In this document: positions 51,901 through 60,271 of the stretch, piece by piece
Position numbering within the stretch: position 1 is the first letter of the stretch
How the letters are laid out: each line of letters starts with the position of its first letter
NCBI GenBank assembly: GCA_902777325.1
Contig: CACYTH010000001.1
Span: forward strand, 62,001-126,000
Length of the DNA: 64,000 bases
DNA from: an uncultured Coriobacteriaceae bacterium
GTDB taxonomy: Bacteria > Actinomycetota > Coriobacteriia > Coriobacteriales > Atopobiaceae
Direction: 5' to 3'
Translations under genes and position numbers: made by a program
The notes under the pieces: generated by a model
Database searches by the model: none
The model's input: only the letters and a program-made list of their open reading frames with translations
What the model was told of the DNA's origin: nothing

Positions 51901-52115
51901 CCATCCTCGGTCTTAACAGGCACGTCTTCGTTGACCACGGCAACCGGGAGCGTGTCGAGCTTGCCATAGGGGTCATAGAACGCCATGAGGTAAAGCGCCC
52001 CATAGATGAGCGGGATGAGCGAGATGCCAAGCATGGCTATCTTCATGCCCGTGCTGGAACGCGCCGCCTGAAAGTCGAGCAGCGAGAAGCGCAGGCCACG
52101 GAACGGATTCTTCAT
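48912..52115 (-). CDS. YhgE/Pip family membrane protein with long repeat region
   Basis: This 1067 aa protein has one N-terminal span (residues 25-46), a large extracellular region, and about five C-terminal spans (near 885-1050) forming an ABC-2-like membrane domain. The stalk holds dozens of 7- and 14-residue repeats of the form DGSxxLxxGL (for example DGSQTITDNLLTA, AGSGTLTDGL), likely coiled or beta-helical. YhgE/Pip proteins are known as phage-infection proteins and in ESX-like or envelope roles. It is 5 bases from the ATPase gene, so the two form a probable exporter. Confidence 0.9.
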   Translation of the reverse strand: MKNPFRGLRFSLLDFQAARSSTGMKIAMLGISLIPLIYGALYLMAFYDPYGKLDTLPVAVVNEDVPVKTEDGTLVHAGDDLVDELEDSDALDWRFVDSAEEAQEGLEKGTYYNVVTIPADFSEKVASADSDDPQKAHLELKVNDANNYLSSILGASVMRVVTSETNYAIGENYYVQIFDQISDTGEQLQAASDGASELADGLTDARDGSQTITDNLLTAKDGSATLHNGLTDAHDGSQAITDGLASARDGAHQLADGTVDAADGSQKITDGLAATADGASQLDDGLASAQNGSATITNGLGNAAAGSGELDRGLADLADGLEKGKAGADQVSHGVDQLKDGSDQLAAGANRLKGEIEKKQVQLAMLDAGVGALVDKMTGMEDQISALHGGLGEVSQDLKSISAQKDALVKQANGLVEVGNDAKDHAAAVQKQISGLPSAVESGMASVKQSLEGTGSDLAAAGTSLSGAKTSLESAGSNVATAASEAGAACSKLDAAKKKASSLDPETVTKEDLDALVDAIEDAKESAAASAGAAQAAGSDLSTASPSVVQAGADVQSAAGNLQSGAASLEGVGTTLKGVAALTESDDVKALLKDLATIQKAMPQVESGIDGLLSQAGEVLNTAGTTLESAQGMLPSEQEMKQLPTLKAGTSELVNSLTVANDQTIYGGVCALAQGSSNLATGAGVASDGAKTLAAGMGELAVGAAKAKAGSASLSDGLALLHGGSQTLTKGLGTAKGGSAALKAALGTLYAGSNTLTNGLATAKTGSAALASGLDKLEAGSGTLTDGLVAAESGSSDLTDGLGKLHDGSQELTDGLAKAQDGSGELADGLADGVEKVSDATSGSDKRAAMMSEPVTLEQVKYTTVDNYGSGFAPYFIALGLWVGALVMTFLFKPLNQRLVMSGAHPAIAAFAGLAPWLIVGAIQSLLLGFTIQFPCGIAVAHPLAYYLLIILASFVFCAMVQAIAALFGFPGKFVSVVLLMLQLTTAAGTFPIETELPIFQALSPYLPMTYVVKALRQAMAGNDLSLIGPSVAALLGFFVISYGLTCLVARRKRTVTMMDLHPLVNL

Positions 52116-52120
52116 GGGGG

Positions 52121-52855
52121 TTACGCCACCTTTCCATAACGATGGCTTTGCAGCCAGGCTGCCTGCTGAGCGCGCGCCTCGTCGGTGAGGCAGGTGGCCG
52201 AGTCAAAGCGAGCGGCGAGGTCATAGTCGAGCACGCCGCAGGCAACCGTGACGCCTCGCTCGGCCGCCAAGCCCTTGAGCTCATCGACGAGCTCGAGGGT
52301 CTCGCGCTCGGTGAGGTCGCGCTCGATGTCCGCCACGCACAGCAGCTGCGGGTCATGGGCCATGGCAAGTGCGATACCCAGACGGTCATAGTCCATCTGC
52401 GACAGAGCCTCAATGGTCTCGTCAGCCTGCTCAAGGAGGCCCCACTCGGCCAAGAAGGCCCTCGTGGGGGCGCTTCCCGACCTTTTGCCCGCCAAGCCAA
52501 GCTCGGCAGAGACGATGGTGCGCACCCTAAGGCCGGACTCGACCTCGTTCACGTTGTCGATGAACGCAATGCTCGCCAGCTTGCGCGCGGCATGCATGCC
52601 GCGCAGCGTGCGCACGTCATTGCCCGCAACGGTGCAGCTTCCCGACGTGGGATGCATGCGTCCGGCAATGGTGAGCAGCAGCTCTGTCTTGCCTCCCTGG
52701 TCCTGTGCGCACAGGGCGTGGGCCTGTCCCCGCGCCAGATCGAGGTCAACGTGCTGGTAGGCCTTCATGCGCAGGTCGCCAAGCGAGAGGTCACGTGCCA
52801 TCACGAACGGCTCGGAGCCATCGCCAAGCGCCGTAGGGGTCATTGCTGTACCCAT
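52121..52855 (-). CDS. ABC transporter-like ATPase with altered motifs
   Basis: This 244 aa ABC-type ATPase partners YhgE in many Coriobacteriia. Motifs are degenerate: Walker A is AQDQGGKT (50-57) with two glycines lost, the signature is LSQMD (151-155) for LSGGQ, and Walker B is LLCVADIE (171-178) without the DE pair in register. Hydrolysis is thus doubtful. The start at 52855 has AGGAAGGAG before it; a later ATG at 52843 is possible. The stop is 5 bases before the YhgE start. Confidence 0.75.
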   Translation of the reverse strand: MGTAMTPTALGDGSEPFVMARDLSLGDLRMKAYQHVDLDLARGQAHALCAQDQGGKTELLLTIAGRMHPTSGSCTVAGNDVRTLRGMHAARKLASIAFIDNVNEVESGLRVRTIVSAELGLAGKRSGSAPTRAFLAEWGLLEQADETIEALSQMDYDRLGIALAMAHDPQLLCVADIERDLTERETLELVDELKGLAAERGVTVACGVLDYDLAARFDSATCLTDEARAQQAAWLQSHRYGKVA

Positions 52856-52950
52856 CCTCGCTCCTTCCTCTGAGTAGATGAGACTCCCTTGAAGTCTTAT
52901 GTGCCAACCAGAAAGTTTATGCCCATTCGGAACATTTTTAAAACCGAGTC

Positions 52951-52968
52951 AAAATATTGAGATATTTT
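52951..52968. promoter_or_regulatory. AT-rich palindrome between the ABC gene and gltX
   Basis: AAAATAT and ATATTTT flank TGAG. The AT-rich stretch of about 100 bases is unlike the rest of the window and lies upstream of both divergent genes. A TetR-type operator or UP element is possible; this is an inference. Confidence 0.3.
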
Positions 52969-53063
52969 CAAACACTCTTCAAATTTTGAACCAGATCCGC
53001 CGTATCACGGCAGCCGTGGTGCGGCAAACTTATGAGCACCCTACGCCGCACCAACTGCAGAGC

Positions 53064-53069
53064 TATACT
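53064..53069 (+). promoter_or_regulatory. -10 box of gltX
   Basis: TATACT lies 42 bases before the gltX ATG, with no good -35 hexamer at the usual distance. Confidence 0.35.
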
Positions 53070-53110
53070 GGATAGGTTGCACATTCAGACGCATCACGAG
53101 AGGAAGCTCC

Positions 53111-54592
53111 ATGTCCGACAACGCACCCGTCCGCGTGCGCTTTGCGCCCTCCCCCACCGGAAAGCTCCATGTGGGCGGCGCACGCACCGCTATCTACAAC
53201 TGGGCCTTTGCCCGCGCCAACGGCGGCACCTTCATCCTGCGCATCGACGACACCGACCCCACCCGCTCCACCGACGAGAACACCCAGATCATCCTGCGCG
53301 CCATGCGCTGGCTCGGGCTCGACTGGGACGAGGGCCCGGAGGTCGGCGGCGAGTCCGGCCCCTACTGGCAGACTGAGTGCCTACCCCTGTACCGCGAGGC
53401 GGCCGAGAGGCTGGTGGCCGAGGGCAAGGCGTACTACTGCTTCTGCACGCCCGAGAAGCTCGAGGCCGACCGCAAGGCCGCCCAGGAGCGCAAGGACCCC
53501 TTCCAGGGCTACCAGCGCACCTGCCGCGACATCGACCCCGCCGAGGCGCAGGCGCGCGTCGACGCCGGCGAGCCCTACACCATCCGCATCAAGGTCCCCC
53601 TCGACCGCGGCGACGTCATCGTGCATGACGCGGTCCACGGCGACGTGACCTTCAACGCCAAGGAGCTCGACGACTTCATCATCTTCCGCTCCGACGGCAC
53701 CCCCACCTATAACTTTGCCACCGTCGTCGACGACGCCCGCATGGGCATCACCCACATCATCCGCGGCGACGACCACCTGTCCAACACCCCGCGCCAGATC
53801 ATGGTCTACGAGGCCCTCGGCGCCCCCACCCCCACCTTCGCGCACATCTCCATGATCCTTGGCACGGACGGCAAGAAGCTCTCCAAGCGCCATGGCGCCA
53901 CCTCCGTGGAGGAGTACCGCGACGCCGGCTACCTCTCCGACGCCTTCGTCAACTATCTCTCGCTTCTGGGCTGGGCCCCCGACGGCGAGTCCACGGTCAT
54001 CTCGCGCGAGCGTCTGGCCAGCGAGTTCTCGCTCGACCACGTGTCCAAGAACCCAGCCATCATGGATCCCAAGAAGCTCGACTACATCAACGGCGAGTAC
54101 CTGCACGCCATGGATGACGACGAGTTCGCCCGCCAGATCCTCGTGCCCGAGCTCGTCAAGGCCGGCTTCGAGAGCGACGGCGCGCTGAGCCACGACGACG
54201 CGTGGTACGCCCTGCTCGCCCGTGCCCTCAAGCCGCGCTGCACCCTCAGCGCCGACGTGTGCGCCCAGGCACGCTACCTCTACACCGCAGACGACGAGCT
54301 CGCCCACGACGAGAAGGCCGTCAAGAAGTGGCTGGCCAAGGCAGGCGCGGGCAACGCCCTCGACGCCGCCAAGGAGGTCCTCGCCGGCTGCGACTGGACT
54401 CCCGAGGCCATCGAGGCCGCCCTCGACCCGCTGCCCGAGCAGCTCTCCATGGGCAAGGGCAAGGTCTTCCAGCCCATCCGCGTTGCGGTGGTGGGCAGCG
54501 CCGCCTCCCCCGGCATCGGCGAGACCCTCGCGCTCGCCGGCCGCGACCACGTGCTGGCCCGCATCGAGCGTGCCCGTTCGCTGGCTGGCTAG
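53111..54592 (+). CDS. gltX: Glutamyl-tRNA synthetase
   Basis: This class I synthetase charges tRNA-Glu. The 493 aa protein has the HIGH-like motif in PSPTGKLHVGGARTA (residues 11-25), RIDDTDPTRS, YNFATVVDDA, and the KMSKS counterpart KLSKRHGA near residue 255, followed by the anticodon-binding domain. Whether it also misacylates tRNA-Gln (with GatCAB) cannot be seen. The ribosome-binding site is AGAGGAAG and a strong terminator follows. Confidence 0.96.
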   Translation: MSDNAPVRVRFAPSPTGKLHVGGARTAIYNWAFARANGGTFILRIDDTDPTRSTDENTQIILRAMRWLGLDWDEGPEVGGESGPYWQTECLPLYREAAERLVAEGKAYYCFCTPEKLEADRKAAQERKDPFQGYQRTCRDIDPAEAQARVDAGEPYTIRIKVPLDRGDVIVHDAVHGDVTFNAKELDDFIIFRSDGTPTYNFATVVDDARMGITHIIRGDDHLSNTPRQIMVYEALGAPTPTFAHISMILGTDGKKLSKRHGATSVEEYRDAGYLSDAFVNYLSLLGWAPDGESTVISRERLASEFSLDHVSKNPAIMDPKKLDYINGEYLHAMDDDEFARQILVPELVKAGFESDGALSHDDAWYALLARALKPRCTLSADVCAQARYLYTADDELAHDEKAVKKWLAKAGAGNALDAAKEVLAGCDWTPEAIEAALDPLPEQLSMGKGKVFQPIRVAVVGSAASPGIGETLALAGRDHVLARIERARSLAG

Positions 54593-54615
54593 GACATTCA
54601 TCAGGCACTGAGACA

Positions 54616-54652
54616 AAGCCGCCCGTCCGCATTGCGCGGACGGGCGGCTTTT
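54616..54652 (+). terminator. Terminator after gltX
   Basis: A 15-bp perfect stem (AAGCCGCCCGTCCGC and complement) with a 5-base loop is followed by TT. It may also serve the convergent gene from the other side. Confidence 0.8.
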
Positions 54653-54694
54653 CGTCGTCCCATAGAACCCGAAGAAGGGCCTCACACAGAGTGG

Positions 54695-55939
54695 TTACTC
54701 GTGCTTTGCGGCCTTCTCGTCGACGGTCCTGCCGCTCAGCTTGACTCCGCCGCCGCGGCCCCTATGGCCGGACGAGCCTCCCTTGTGACCGCCGGAGAGC
54801 CTGCGCTTGATGCGCTGCACCCTGCGGTAGATGCTCACGGTGCGGTTGCGCGTGGACAGGCCCAAAAGCGGAGCCGCGATGATCGTGGGCGCGAAGAAGG
54901 TGACGATGCGCCAGACGAGGAAGCCCGCGGACGTGGCCGGACCAAACATGTTCTTGTAGAACATCACGAAGCCGCCCTCGGCGCCACCGGTGCCACCCGG
55001 CAGCGGCACCGCGGAGGCGACCATCTGGACCATGGAGCCCGCGGCGAGGCACTCGATGAAGTCGCCGCGCACGCCAAAGGCGTTGAGCACAAACCACGGG
55101 ATCATGTAGAGGCTCGCCAGCTGAGCCATGGTGACCAGCAGGGTGAGGCCCATGGACGGCAGATCCTGCGCGGCGCGCTTGAAGGCGTCAGAGAACTCCA
55201 TCACCTGCACGTTGACCATCTCGTCCCAGTGGGCGCGGTCCTTGAGCAGGTTGCGACGGGAGAGCAGCTCGATGGCCCAGTTGCCAAAGCGCATGACCAG
55301 GTTGGGGCACAGGCAGATGACAAAGAGCCCGATGCACTCAGCCAGGTGCACGCCAAACACCACGAGGTTGAGCACCACGATGTTGCCATAGGCCTCGAAG
55401 AAGAACGACAGCTTGGCGATGAGCATCAGGGCCGCAAAGAGCACCACGGCCAGCTGGAACATGATGAAGCGCGTGAACTGCGTGGCGCTCGCCTCGCCCA
55501 CGTCGAGGCCGGTGCGCGTGAGGCGATAGATCTGCGAGGGCACGGCGCCCGCCATCATGGGCGTGAGGTTGCCAAAGAACACGCCCGAGGCCTCGACGCT
55601 CATGAGGTCGCGGATGCCGACCGGCGAGTCGTGGTCGAGGTAGACCGCGATGGCATAGGCGATGACGCCAAAGATGAAGTAGAAGACGTAGCAGAGCGCC
55701 GCCCCGGCGACCCAGCGCATGTCGACACCGGACAAGGCCTCGATGAAGGTGGCGATCTGACCGGTGAGCACAAGATAGACGACGTAGGCGATCACCACGG
55801 CACCGAGGAAAATGGCGCCCTTGCGCGCCTGGGAGTTGTTGTCCCCTTGCTGCGAGGTGCCCTGAGCCTGCTTGCGAGAAGAACCACCGACCTTGATGGG
55901 AACCTTCTTGGCTACGTTTTTGTTATCCGTGTGGGGCAT
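54695..55939 (-). CDS. Flippase-like (UPF0104/LPG synthase transmembrane) protein
   Basis: This 414 aa protein has a polar N-terminal 40 residues and about eight membrane spans with the family marks FGNLTPMMAGAVPSQIYRL and VPLPGGTGGAEGGF. The family is the membrane half of MprF-type lysylphosphatidylglycerol flippases; no aminoacyl-transferase domain is attached, so a lipid or glycolipid flippase role is only an inference. The C-terminus is basic and glycine-rich. The ATG at 55939 follows AAGGAGGG. Confidence 0.85.
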   Translation of the reverse strand: MPHTDNKNVAKKVPIKVGGSSRKQAQGTSQQGDNNSQARKGAIFLGAVVIAYVVYLVLTGQIATFIEALSGVDMRWVAGAALCYVFYFIFGVIAYAIAVYLDHDSPVGIRDLMSVEASGVFFGNLTPMMAGAVPSQIYRLTRTGLDVGEASATQFTRFIMFQLAVVLFAALMLIAKLSFFFEAYGNIVVLNLVVFGVHLAECIGLFVICLCPNLVMRFGNWAIELLSRRNLLKDRAHWDEMVNVQVMEFSDAFKRAAQDLPSMGLTLLVTMAQLASLYMIPWFVLNAFGVRGDFIECLAAGSMVQMVASAVPLPGGTGGAEGGFVMFYKNMFGPATSAGFLVWRIVTFFAPTIIAAPLLGLSTRNRTVSIYRRVQRIKRRLSGGHKGGSSGHRGRGGGVKLSGRTVDEKAAKHE

Positions 55940-56065
55940 AAGCCCTCCTTGGCATTCGACCTCCGACCGGAGGAGGAAGGTTCTTGATGCAACCATTCTA
56001 CTCATTCGTGCATTAAGGCATACTATCCACAAACGAAGTTCGCTCTCCGCATTCGGAGGACACAC

Positions 56066-57547
56066 ATGGCAAAGCATGCACGCATACGCACCGATGAGCA
56101 GCGGCAACGCCTCGAGCGCAACCGCGAGACGATGCTCGCGGTGCTGAGGGGAGCCACCGGGCTCCACGACGGTTCCATCCAAACTGCAGGTTTGACCCTC
56201 GTGCTCGAGCGCATCGTCTGCGACCACGCCACGGGACGCCCCGTGCCCTTCGAGGGCGCCTACGGCGTCGAACAGGTGCTCTACCAGTTGGCAGCAACCT
56301 ACGTCGGCGGCGAGAACTTCTGCGAGGGACGCCTGGTGGGCGTGCGCGGAACCCTTGCCATCGAGGGGCGCGACGAGCCGATAGGGCTGCGCGCCAGCGT
56401 CGGCGTCGGCGCGCAGCTCGTGCTGGAGGTCGGCCCCTCCCCGAGCATCACTGGCCTCATCGATGCCATCCGCGTCTTCGACCGGCAGGCCCACCTCGCG
56501 GCGCGTGCCTTGGGCAAGGAGTACGACCTCGTGGCCCAGGGCCTGAGCCCCGTGGACTCCCCCTCCGACATCGTGCCGGTGCCCCTCCCGCGCAACGTGT
56601 TTATGGGCACCTACCTCGCGCGGTCGGGCCGCTTTGCGACGGACGCGCTGCGCTGCTCGGCCATGACGCGCCTGCGCCTTGCCATGCCGCAGGACGAGCA
56701 TGAGGCCGTGGCGGCGTTTCGCCTGTGCTCGGCGCTGGCCCCGCTCCTCACCTTCCTATGCGACAACGCGTTCTCGCTGCGCGGGTGCGCACCCTCCGAC
56801 ACCCCCAGCATGGCGCGCTCGCTCGTCTGGCAGCAGATGGACCCCACCCGACACGCCACAATGCCCTCCGCCCTGCGCGAGAGCTTTGGCATCGCCGCCT
56901 ACGAGCGCTGGCTGGAGGGCGTGCGCCCCATCCTCTTTGAGAGCGACGAGGGCATCGTCTTCTCCACGGGCACCGACACCTGCGAGTACGTTATGGAGGA
57001 GCGCGACCTGACCCCTGCCGAGGCGCAGAGGCTGACGCACGCGGTATGGCCCGACGTGCGCTGGGACGGGCAGCTCGAGCTGAGGTGCGCGGACTCGCTT
57101 GCCCCGCGCCTTGCGGGCGGCTATGCGGCGCTGGTCAAGGGGCTCCTCTCGACGCCCGAGACACGCCTCGCCGTGGAGCGCCTTATTGGCATCGACGAGC
57201 TCACCGAGCTCGACCTCGAGCAGGCCTACCACGACCTCAGGGAGATGGGATGGAACGCCCGCGTGTACAAGCGCTGGGTGGACCAGCTGGCAAACGAGCT
57301 CGTCGTGATCGCCCTGCGCGGCCTCGACGACATCGAGGAGCGCGGGCTGGTCAACGAGCTCGCACAGCTGTGGGAGGCGCGCATGGTGCCGCGCGACGTG
57401 CTGGTGGCCAACTGGGAGAGCAAGCGACGCAGCGACCTCGACGCCGCCATCGCCCTCTACGGCGAAGGCGCGGTCATCCCCTATGACGAGCTTGGCGGAG
57501 AGCCCCCTGCGGGGCAGACCGCCGTCATGAGGCCGATCGGCCAGTAG
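56066..57547 (+). CDS. Glutamate-cysteine ligase family protein (GCS2/EgtA-like)
   Basis: This 493 aa protein resembles glutamate-cysteine ligases of the GCS2/EgtA type: residues about 125-235 carry FMGTYL...FATDALRCSAMTRLRLAM-like and AVAAFRLCSALAPLLTFL segments (cited in part), and about 245-285 SLVWQQMDPTRHA with GIAAYERWL. Gamma-glutamylcysteine or a related thiol precursor would be the product. No gshB or egtB-D is nearby. It is on the plus strand, divergent from the flippase-like gene and convergent with rlmKL. Confidence 0.72.
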   Translation: MAKHARIRTDEQRQRLERNRETMLAVLRGATGLHDGSIQTAGLTLVLERIVCDHATGRPVPFEGAYGVEQVLYQLAATYVGGENFCEGRLVGVRGTLAIEGRDEPIGLRASVGVGAQLVLEVGPSPSITGLIDAIRVFDRQAHLAARALGKEYDLVAQGLSPVDSPSDIVPVPLPRNVFMGTYLARSGRFATDALRCSAMTRLRLAMPQDEHEAVAAFRLCSALAPLLTFLCDNAFSLRGCAPSDTPSMARSLVWQQMDPTRHATMPSALRESFGIAAYERWLEGVRPILFESDEGIVFSTGTDTCEYVMEERDLTPAEAQRLTHAVWPDVRWDGQLELRCADSLAPRLAGGYAALVKGLLSTPETRLAVERLIGIDELTELDLEQAYHDLREMGWNARVYKRWVDQLANELVVIALRGLDDIEERGLVNELAQLWEARMVPRDVLVANWESKRRSDLDAAIALYGEGAVIPYDELGGEPPAGQTAVMRPIGQ

Positions 57548-57564
57548 CGCCGCGGGCAAGGCCC

Positions 57565-59802
57565 CTAGGCGCGCCTCACCAGATAGCAGTGGTGCTCGTT
57601 GGCACGTCGCTCGAAGCCATGGGCGAGCGTCCGGGCACCCGCGTCCTCGACGGTCAGACCCGCCTTGAGCAGCGCCCCCTCGTCCAGCTTGAACCCCTTG
57701 TCCTCGCAGGCAAACACCAGCGTCCCGCCGCGCGCGAGGAGGGCCGCCACCTGGCGGATGAGGTCGACGTGGTCGCGCCTGAGCTCGAAGTCCGATGCGC
57801 CCGGCCTGGGCGCGGGAAGCCATGCCGGCGGGGTGCAGGCGATCACGTCGAAGCTCGACCCCGCCTTGCGCCTCTCGCTCACCCAGCCGCCGACGTCCTC
57901 GCACACGCAGGCGTGCGCGGCGCCCGCAAAGCCGTTTTCCGCCAAGGCGCGCTCCGCCCACTCGATGCGGTCGGGATAGGCGCAGACCGTCGTCGTCCTG
58001 CGGGCTCCCCCACGCGCCGCATGCACGGCCGTCGCCGCCGATGCGGCAAAGAGCCCGAGGTAGCGAGCCCTCTTGGAGAGCGCGCCCACCTGCTCGCGCA
58101 CCCCGCGCAGGGCGAGCGGCAGCCCCGTGTCCGGCTTGCCCTCGAGGTCGACCTCAAAGCGGCAGCCGTCCTCGTAGGCCGGCACCAGCCGCCGTGCGGG
58201 AGTGCCCGCCGGACGCCTGTCCGCCTCTGCCTGCCAGGGACGGCTGACCACATGCTCGCTGGGAACGTCCATGATTGCACCGGTCAGCGCGACGGCATCG
58301 GCAAAGCGGTGCGTGGCACGCAGCTCGTCGACCGAGCCAGGCCGGCGGCGCTCCTCCACCACCACATGGCTGCCGCTTGCGTCGTCAGAGAGGTAGAGGT
58401 CCACCGAGAGAGCGTAGTCGGGCAGGTCGGCATCGTACACTCGCACGCAGCTCACCTGGTTGCGCCTTGCCCAGCGCACGGACTCGCGCGCCACCTTGCG
58501 CAGGCGCGCGGCATACTGCTCGCTCGACGCATCGGCCACGGGCACGCTCCTGCGCACGCCCGCAAGCGACACCACCTCGCAGCTCCTGCGCTCTCCCCCG
58601 CCGTGGCGGTAGATGCGCACCCATGCCTTGATGGGCCCGTTGTAGCAGGCAATGAGCTCGTCCGGCGCCATGCCGAGCGCCGTGTCCACTCCCCCGTCGG
58701 GCGTGATGAGCGCCGTCGACCACCCCGCCGGCAGCGCCTCGACCGCGGCGCGCAAGGCCGCGTTGACCTTTGGCAGCTCGTCCTTGGAGAGCAGACGCTG
58801 GCCATAGGGCGGGTTTGCCACGAGCAGGCCGCCGGGGGCCTGCGCGATCCGTCTGCCGCGCAGGTGACGGGCGAGGCGCGCCGCATCGTCGACCGAGAAG
58901 CGCACGAGACGGGCCACGCCGGCCCGCTCCGCGTTGTCGCGCGCGATGGAGATGGCCCCTGCATCGAGGTCGCTTGCGAGGATGAGCGCGGCACAGTGCT
59001 CTGCTGCGCCCCCGGCCTCCGCCGCCTCGCGCACGCGGTCCCATAGTGCCTGGTCATGACCCTGCCAGCCCTCGAAGCCCCAGCGCTCGCGCAGGAGCCC
59101 CGGGGCAATGCCCGCCGCCATCAGCGCGCCCTCGATGGCCAGCGTGCCCGAGCCGCACATCGGGTCGACGAGCACGCCGCCCTCCCGAGCCAGGTCGGGC
59201 CACCCGGCCGCCAGAAGCAGCCCGGCCGCCAGCGTCTCCTTGAGCGGGGCCTCGGTCTGCACGCCGTCGGCGCGATACCCGCGCCGGTGCAGCGAGGCGC
59301 CAGAGAGGTTGAGGTAGAGGGTGGCCTTCTCGCGATGCAGGGCCACGTTGACGCTCAGGTCGGGGTCGTGGGGGTCAACGTCAGGACGCCAGCCGACCTG
59401 CTCGCGGAGCCGGTCGCAGAGGGCGTCCTTCACCTTGAGCGCCGTGAACTTGGTGTTGCGTAGCTCGTCATTCTCGCCATGGGCGTCAACGGCAATGGTG
59501 GCGCCACGGCGCACCTGTCGCTCCCAGGCATAGGCCTTGACCGCGCGATAGAGCTCGTCGGCATCCGTGGCCCCCACGCGCGCAAGCACCAGCTGCACGC
59601 GCGTCGCCGAGCGCAGCCACAGGCAGGCGCGGTACCCGTCCTCGAGCGTGCCAAAGAAGGCCACGCCGCCACGCAGGGGCCGTACGCGCCTCATGCGCAG
59701 GCCCTTGAGCTCGCCGGCAAGCACCTGCTCGAAGCCGCTCGCGCAGCGGGCAAAGAACTCGAGGTCAGCGCCCTCGGATCGGGACCCCTTTGCGCGCGCC
59801 AC
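57565..59802 (-). CDS. rlmKL: 23S rRNA methyltransferase RlmKL (bifunctional)
   Basis: RlmL makes m2G2445 and RlmK m7G2069 in E. coli. The 745 aa protein has a THUMP domain (about 50-160), the RlmL methyltransferase domain with DPMCGSGTLAIEGAL and VANPPYGQR, and a RlmK-like C-terminus (VRVYDADLPDYALSVDLYL-type segment, then NGFAGAAHACV). Its start is a GTG at 59802 that shares one base with the TAG stop of the DUF4298 gene (TAGTG); no ATG fits. This coupling is unusual and makes the start rest on overlap. Confidence 0.88.
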   Translation of the reverse strand: MARAKGSRSEGADLEFFARCASGFEQVLAGELKGLRMRRVRPLRGGVAFFGTLEDGYRACLWLRSATRVQLVLARVGATDADELYRAVKAYAWERQVRRGATIAVDAHGENDELRNTKFTALKVKDALCDRLREQVGWRPDVDPHDPDLSVNVALHREKATLYLNLSGASLHRRGYRADGVQTEAPLKETLAAGLLLAAGWPDLAREGGVLVDPMCGSGTLAIEGALMAAGIAPGLLRERWGFEGWQGHDQALWDRVREAAEAGGAAEHCAALILASDLDAGAISIARDNAERAGVARLVRFSVDDAARLARHLRGRRIAQAPGGLLVANPPYGQRLLSKDELPKVNAALRAAVEALPAGWSTALITPDGGVDTALGMAPDELIACYNGPIKAWVRIYRHGGGERRSCEVVSLAGVRRSVPVADASSEQYAARLRKVARESVRWARRNQVSCVRVYDADLPDYALSVDLYLSDDASGSHVVVEERRRPGSVDELRATHRFADAVALTGAIMDVPSEHVVSRPWQAEADRRPAGTPARRLVPAYEDGCRFEVDLEGKPDTGLPLALRGVREQVGALSKRARYLGLFAASAATAVHAARGGARRTTTVCAYPDRIEWAERALAENGFAGAAHACVCEDVGGWVSERRKAGSSFDVIACTPPAWLPAPRPGASDFELRRDHVDLIRQVAALLARGGTLVFACEDKGFKLDEGALLKAGLTVEDAGARTLAHGFERRANEHHCYLVRRA

Positions 59803-60107
59803 TAGAGCGCCCGCAGCATCGACGTCGCCACCTCGAGCGCACCGAGGGCCGCCTCGCGGGCGTCCACCAGCGCCTCGTAGGGCAGGTCCTCCGAGAGCAC
59901 GCCGCGCTCGAGGCCCTCGGGCAGCTTGCCGCGCTCGTCGGCCTCGAGGTCCTTGTACCAGTCCTGGCTGCCATAGTAGGCGGAGAGCGCACGCACGCTG
60001 TCGAGCGCGACGGCCTGCGCCGCCACCGCCTCGCGCAGCTGCTCGGCCGCATCGCGCGTCTCGTTGAGCGCGGCCTCCATCGCCTTGATCCTCTCGATGC
60101 GATCCAT
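59802..60107 (-). CDS. DUF4298 family protein
   Basis: This is a 101 aa mostly helical protein: IERIKAMEAALNETRDAAEQL, then YYGSQDWYKDLEADERGKLP and GVLSEDLPYEAL, matching DUF4298. The tryptophan/tyrosine pair and LSED...PYE are conserved in that family. The function is unknown. It overlaps rlmKL by one base in TAGTG and may be co-translated with it. It is divergent from trmL. Confidence 0.82.
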   Translation of the reverse strand: MDRIERIKAMEAALNETRDAAEQLREAVAAQAVALDSVRALSAYYGSQDWYKDLEADERGKLPEGLERGVLSEDLPYEALVDAREAALGALEVATSMLRAL

Positions 60108-60271
60108 GGTCTCTCCCGTCCTTGGTGGGTGTCAGATTGTTCCCGCAAGATGCTACCGCATCCACAGGCGGCGTAGTCCGCGAGACGGCCGCCATCATCT
60201 CCAAACCCCATGACTTGGGCATGGTGCTACCCTATGGTCTGCGCCATCGCAAGGACAAGGAGAGGAGAGCC

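Noticed and set aside
48912-52855. Prophage region suggested by the phage-infection-protein name of YhgE
   Set aside because: No capsid, tail, terminase or integrase genes are present; YhgE/Pip is a chromosomal membrane family.
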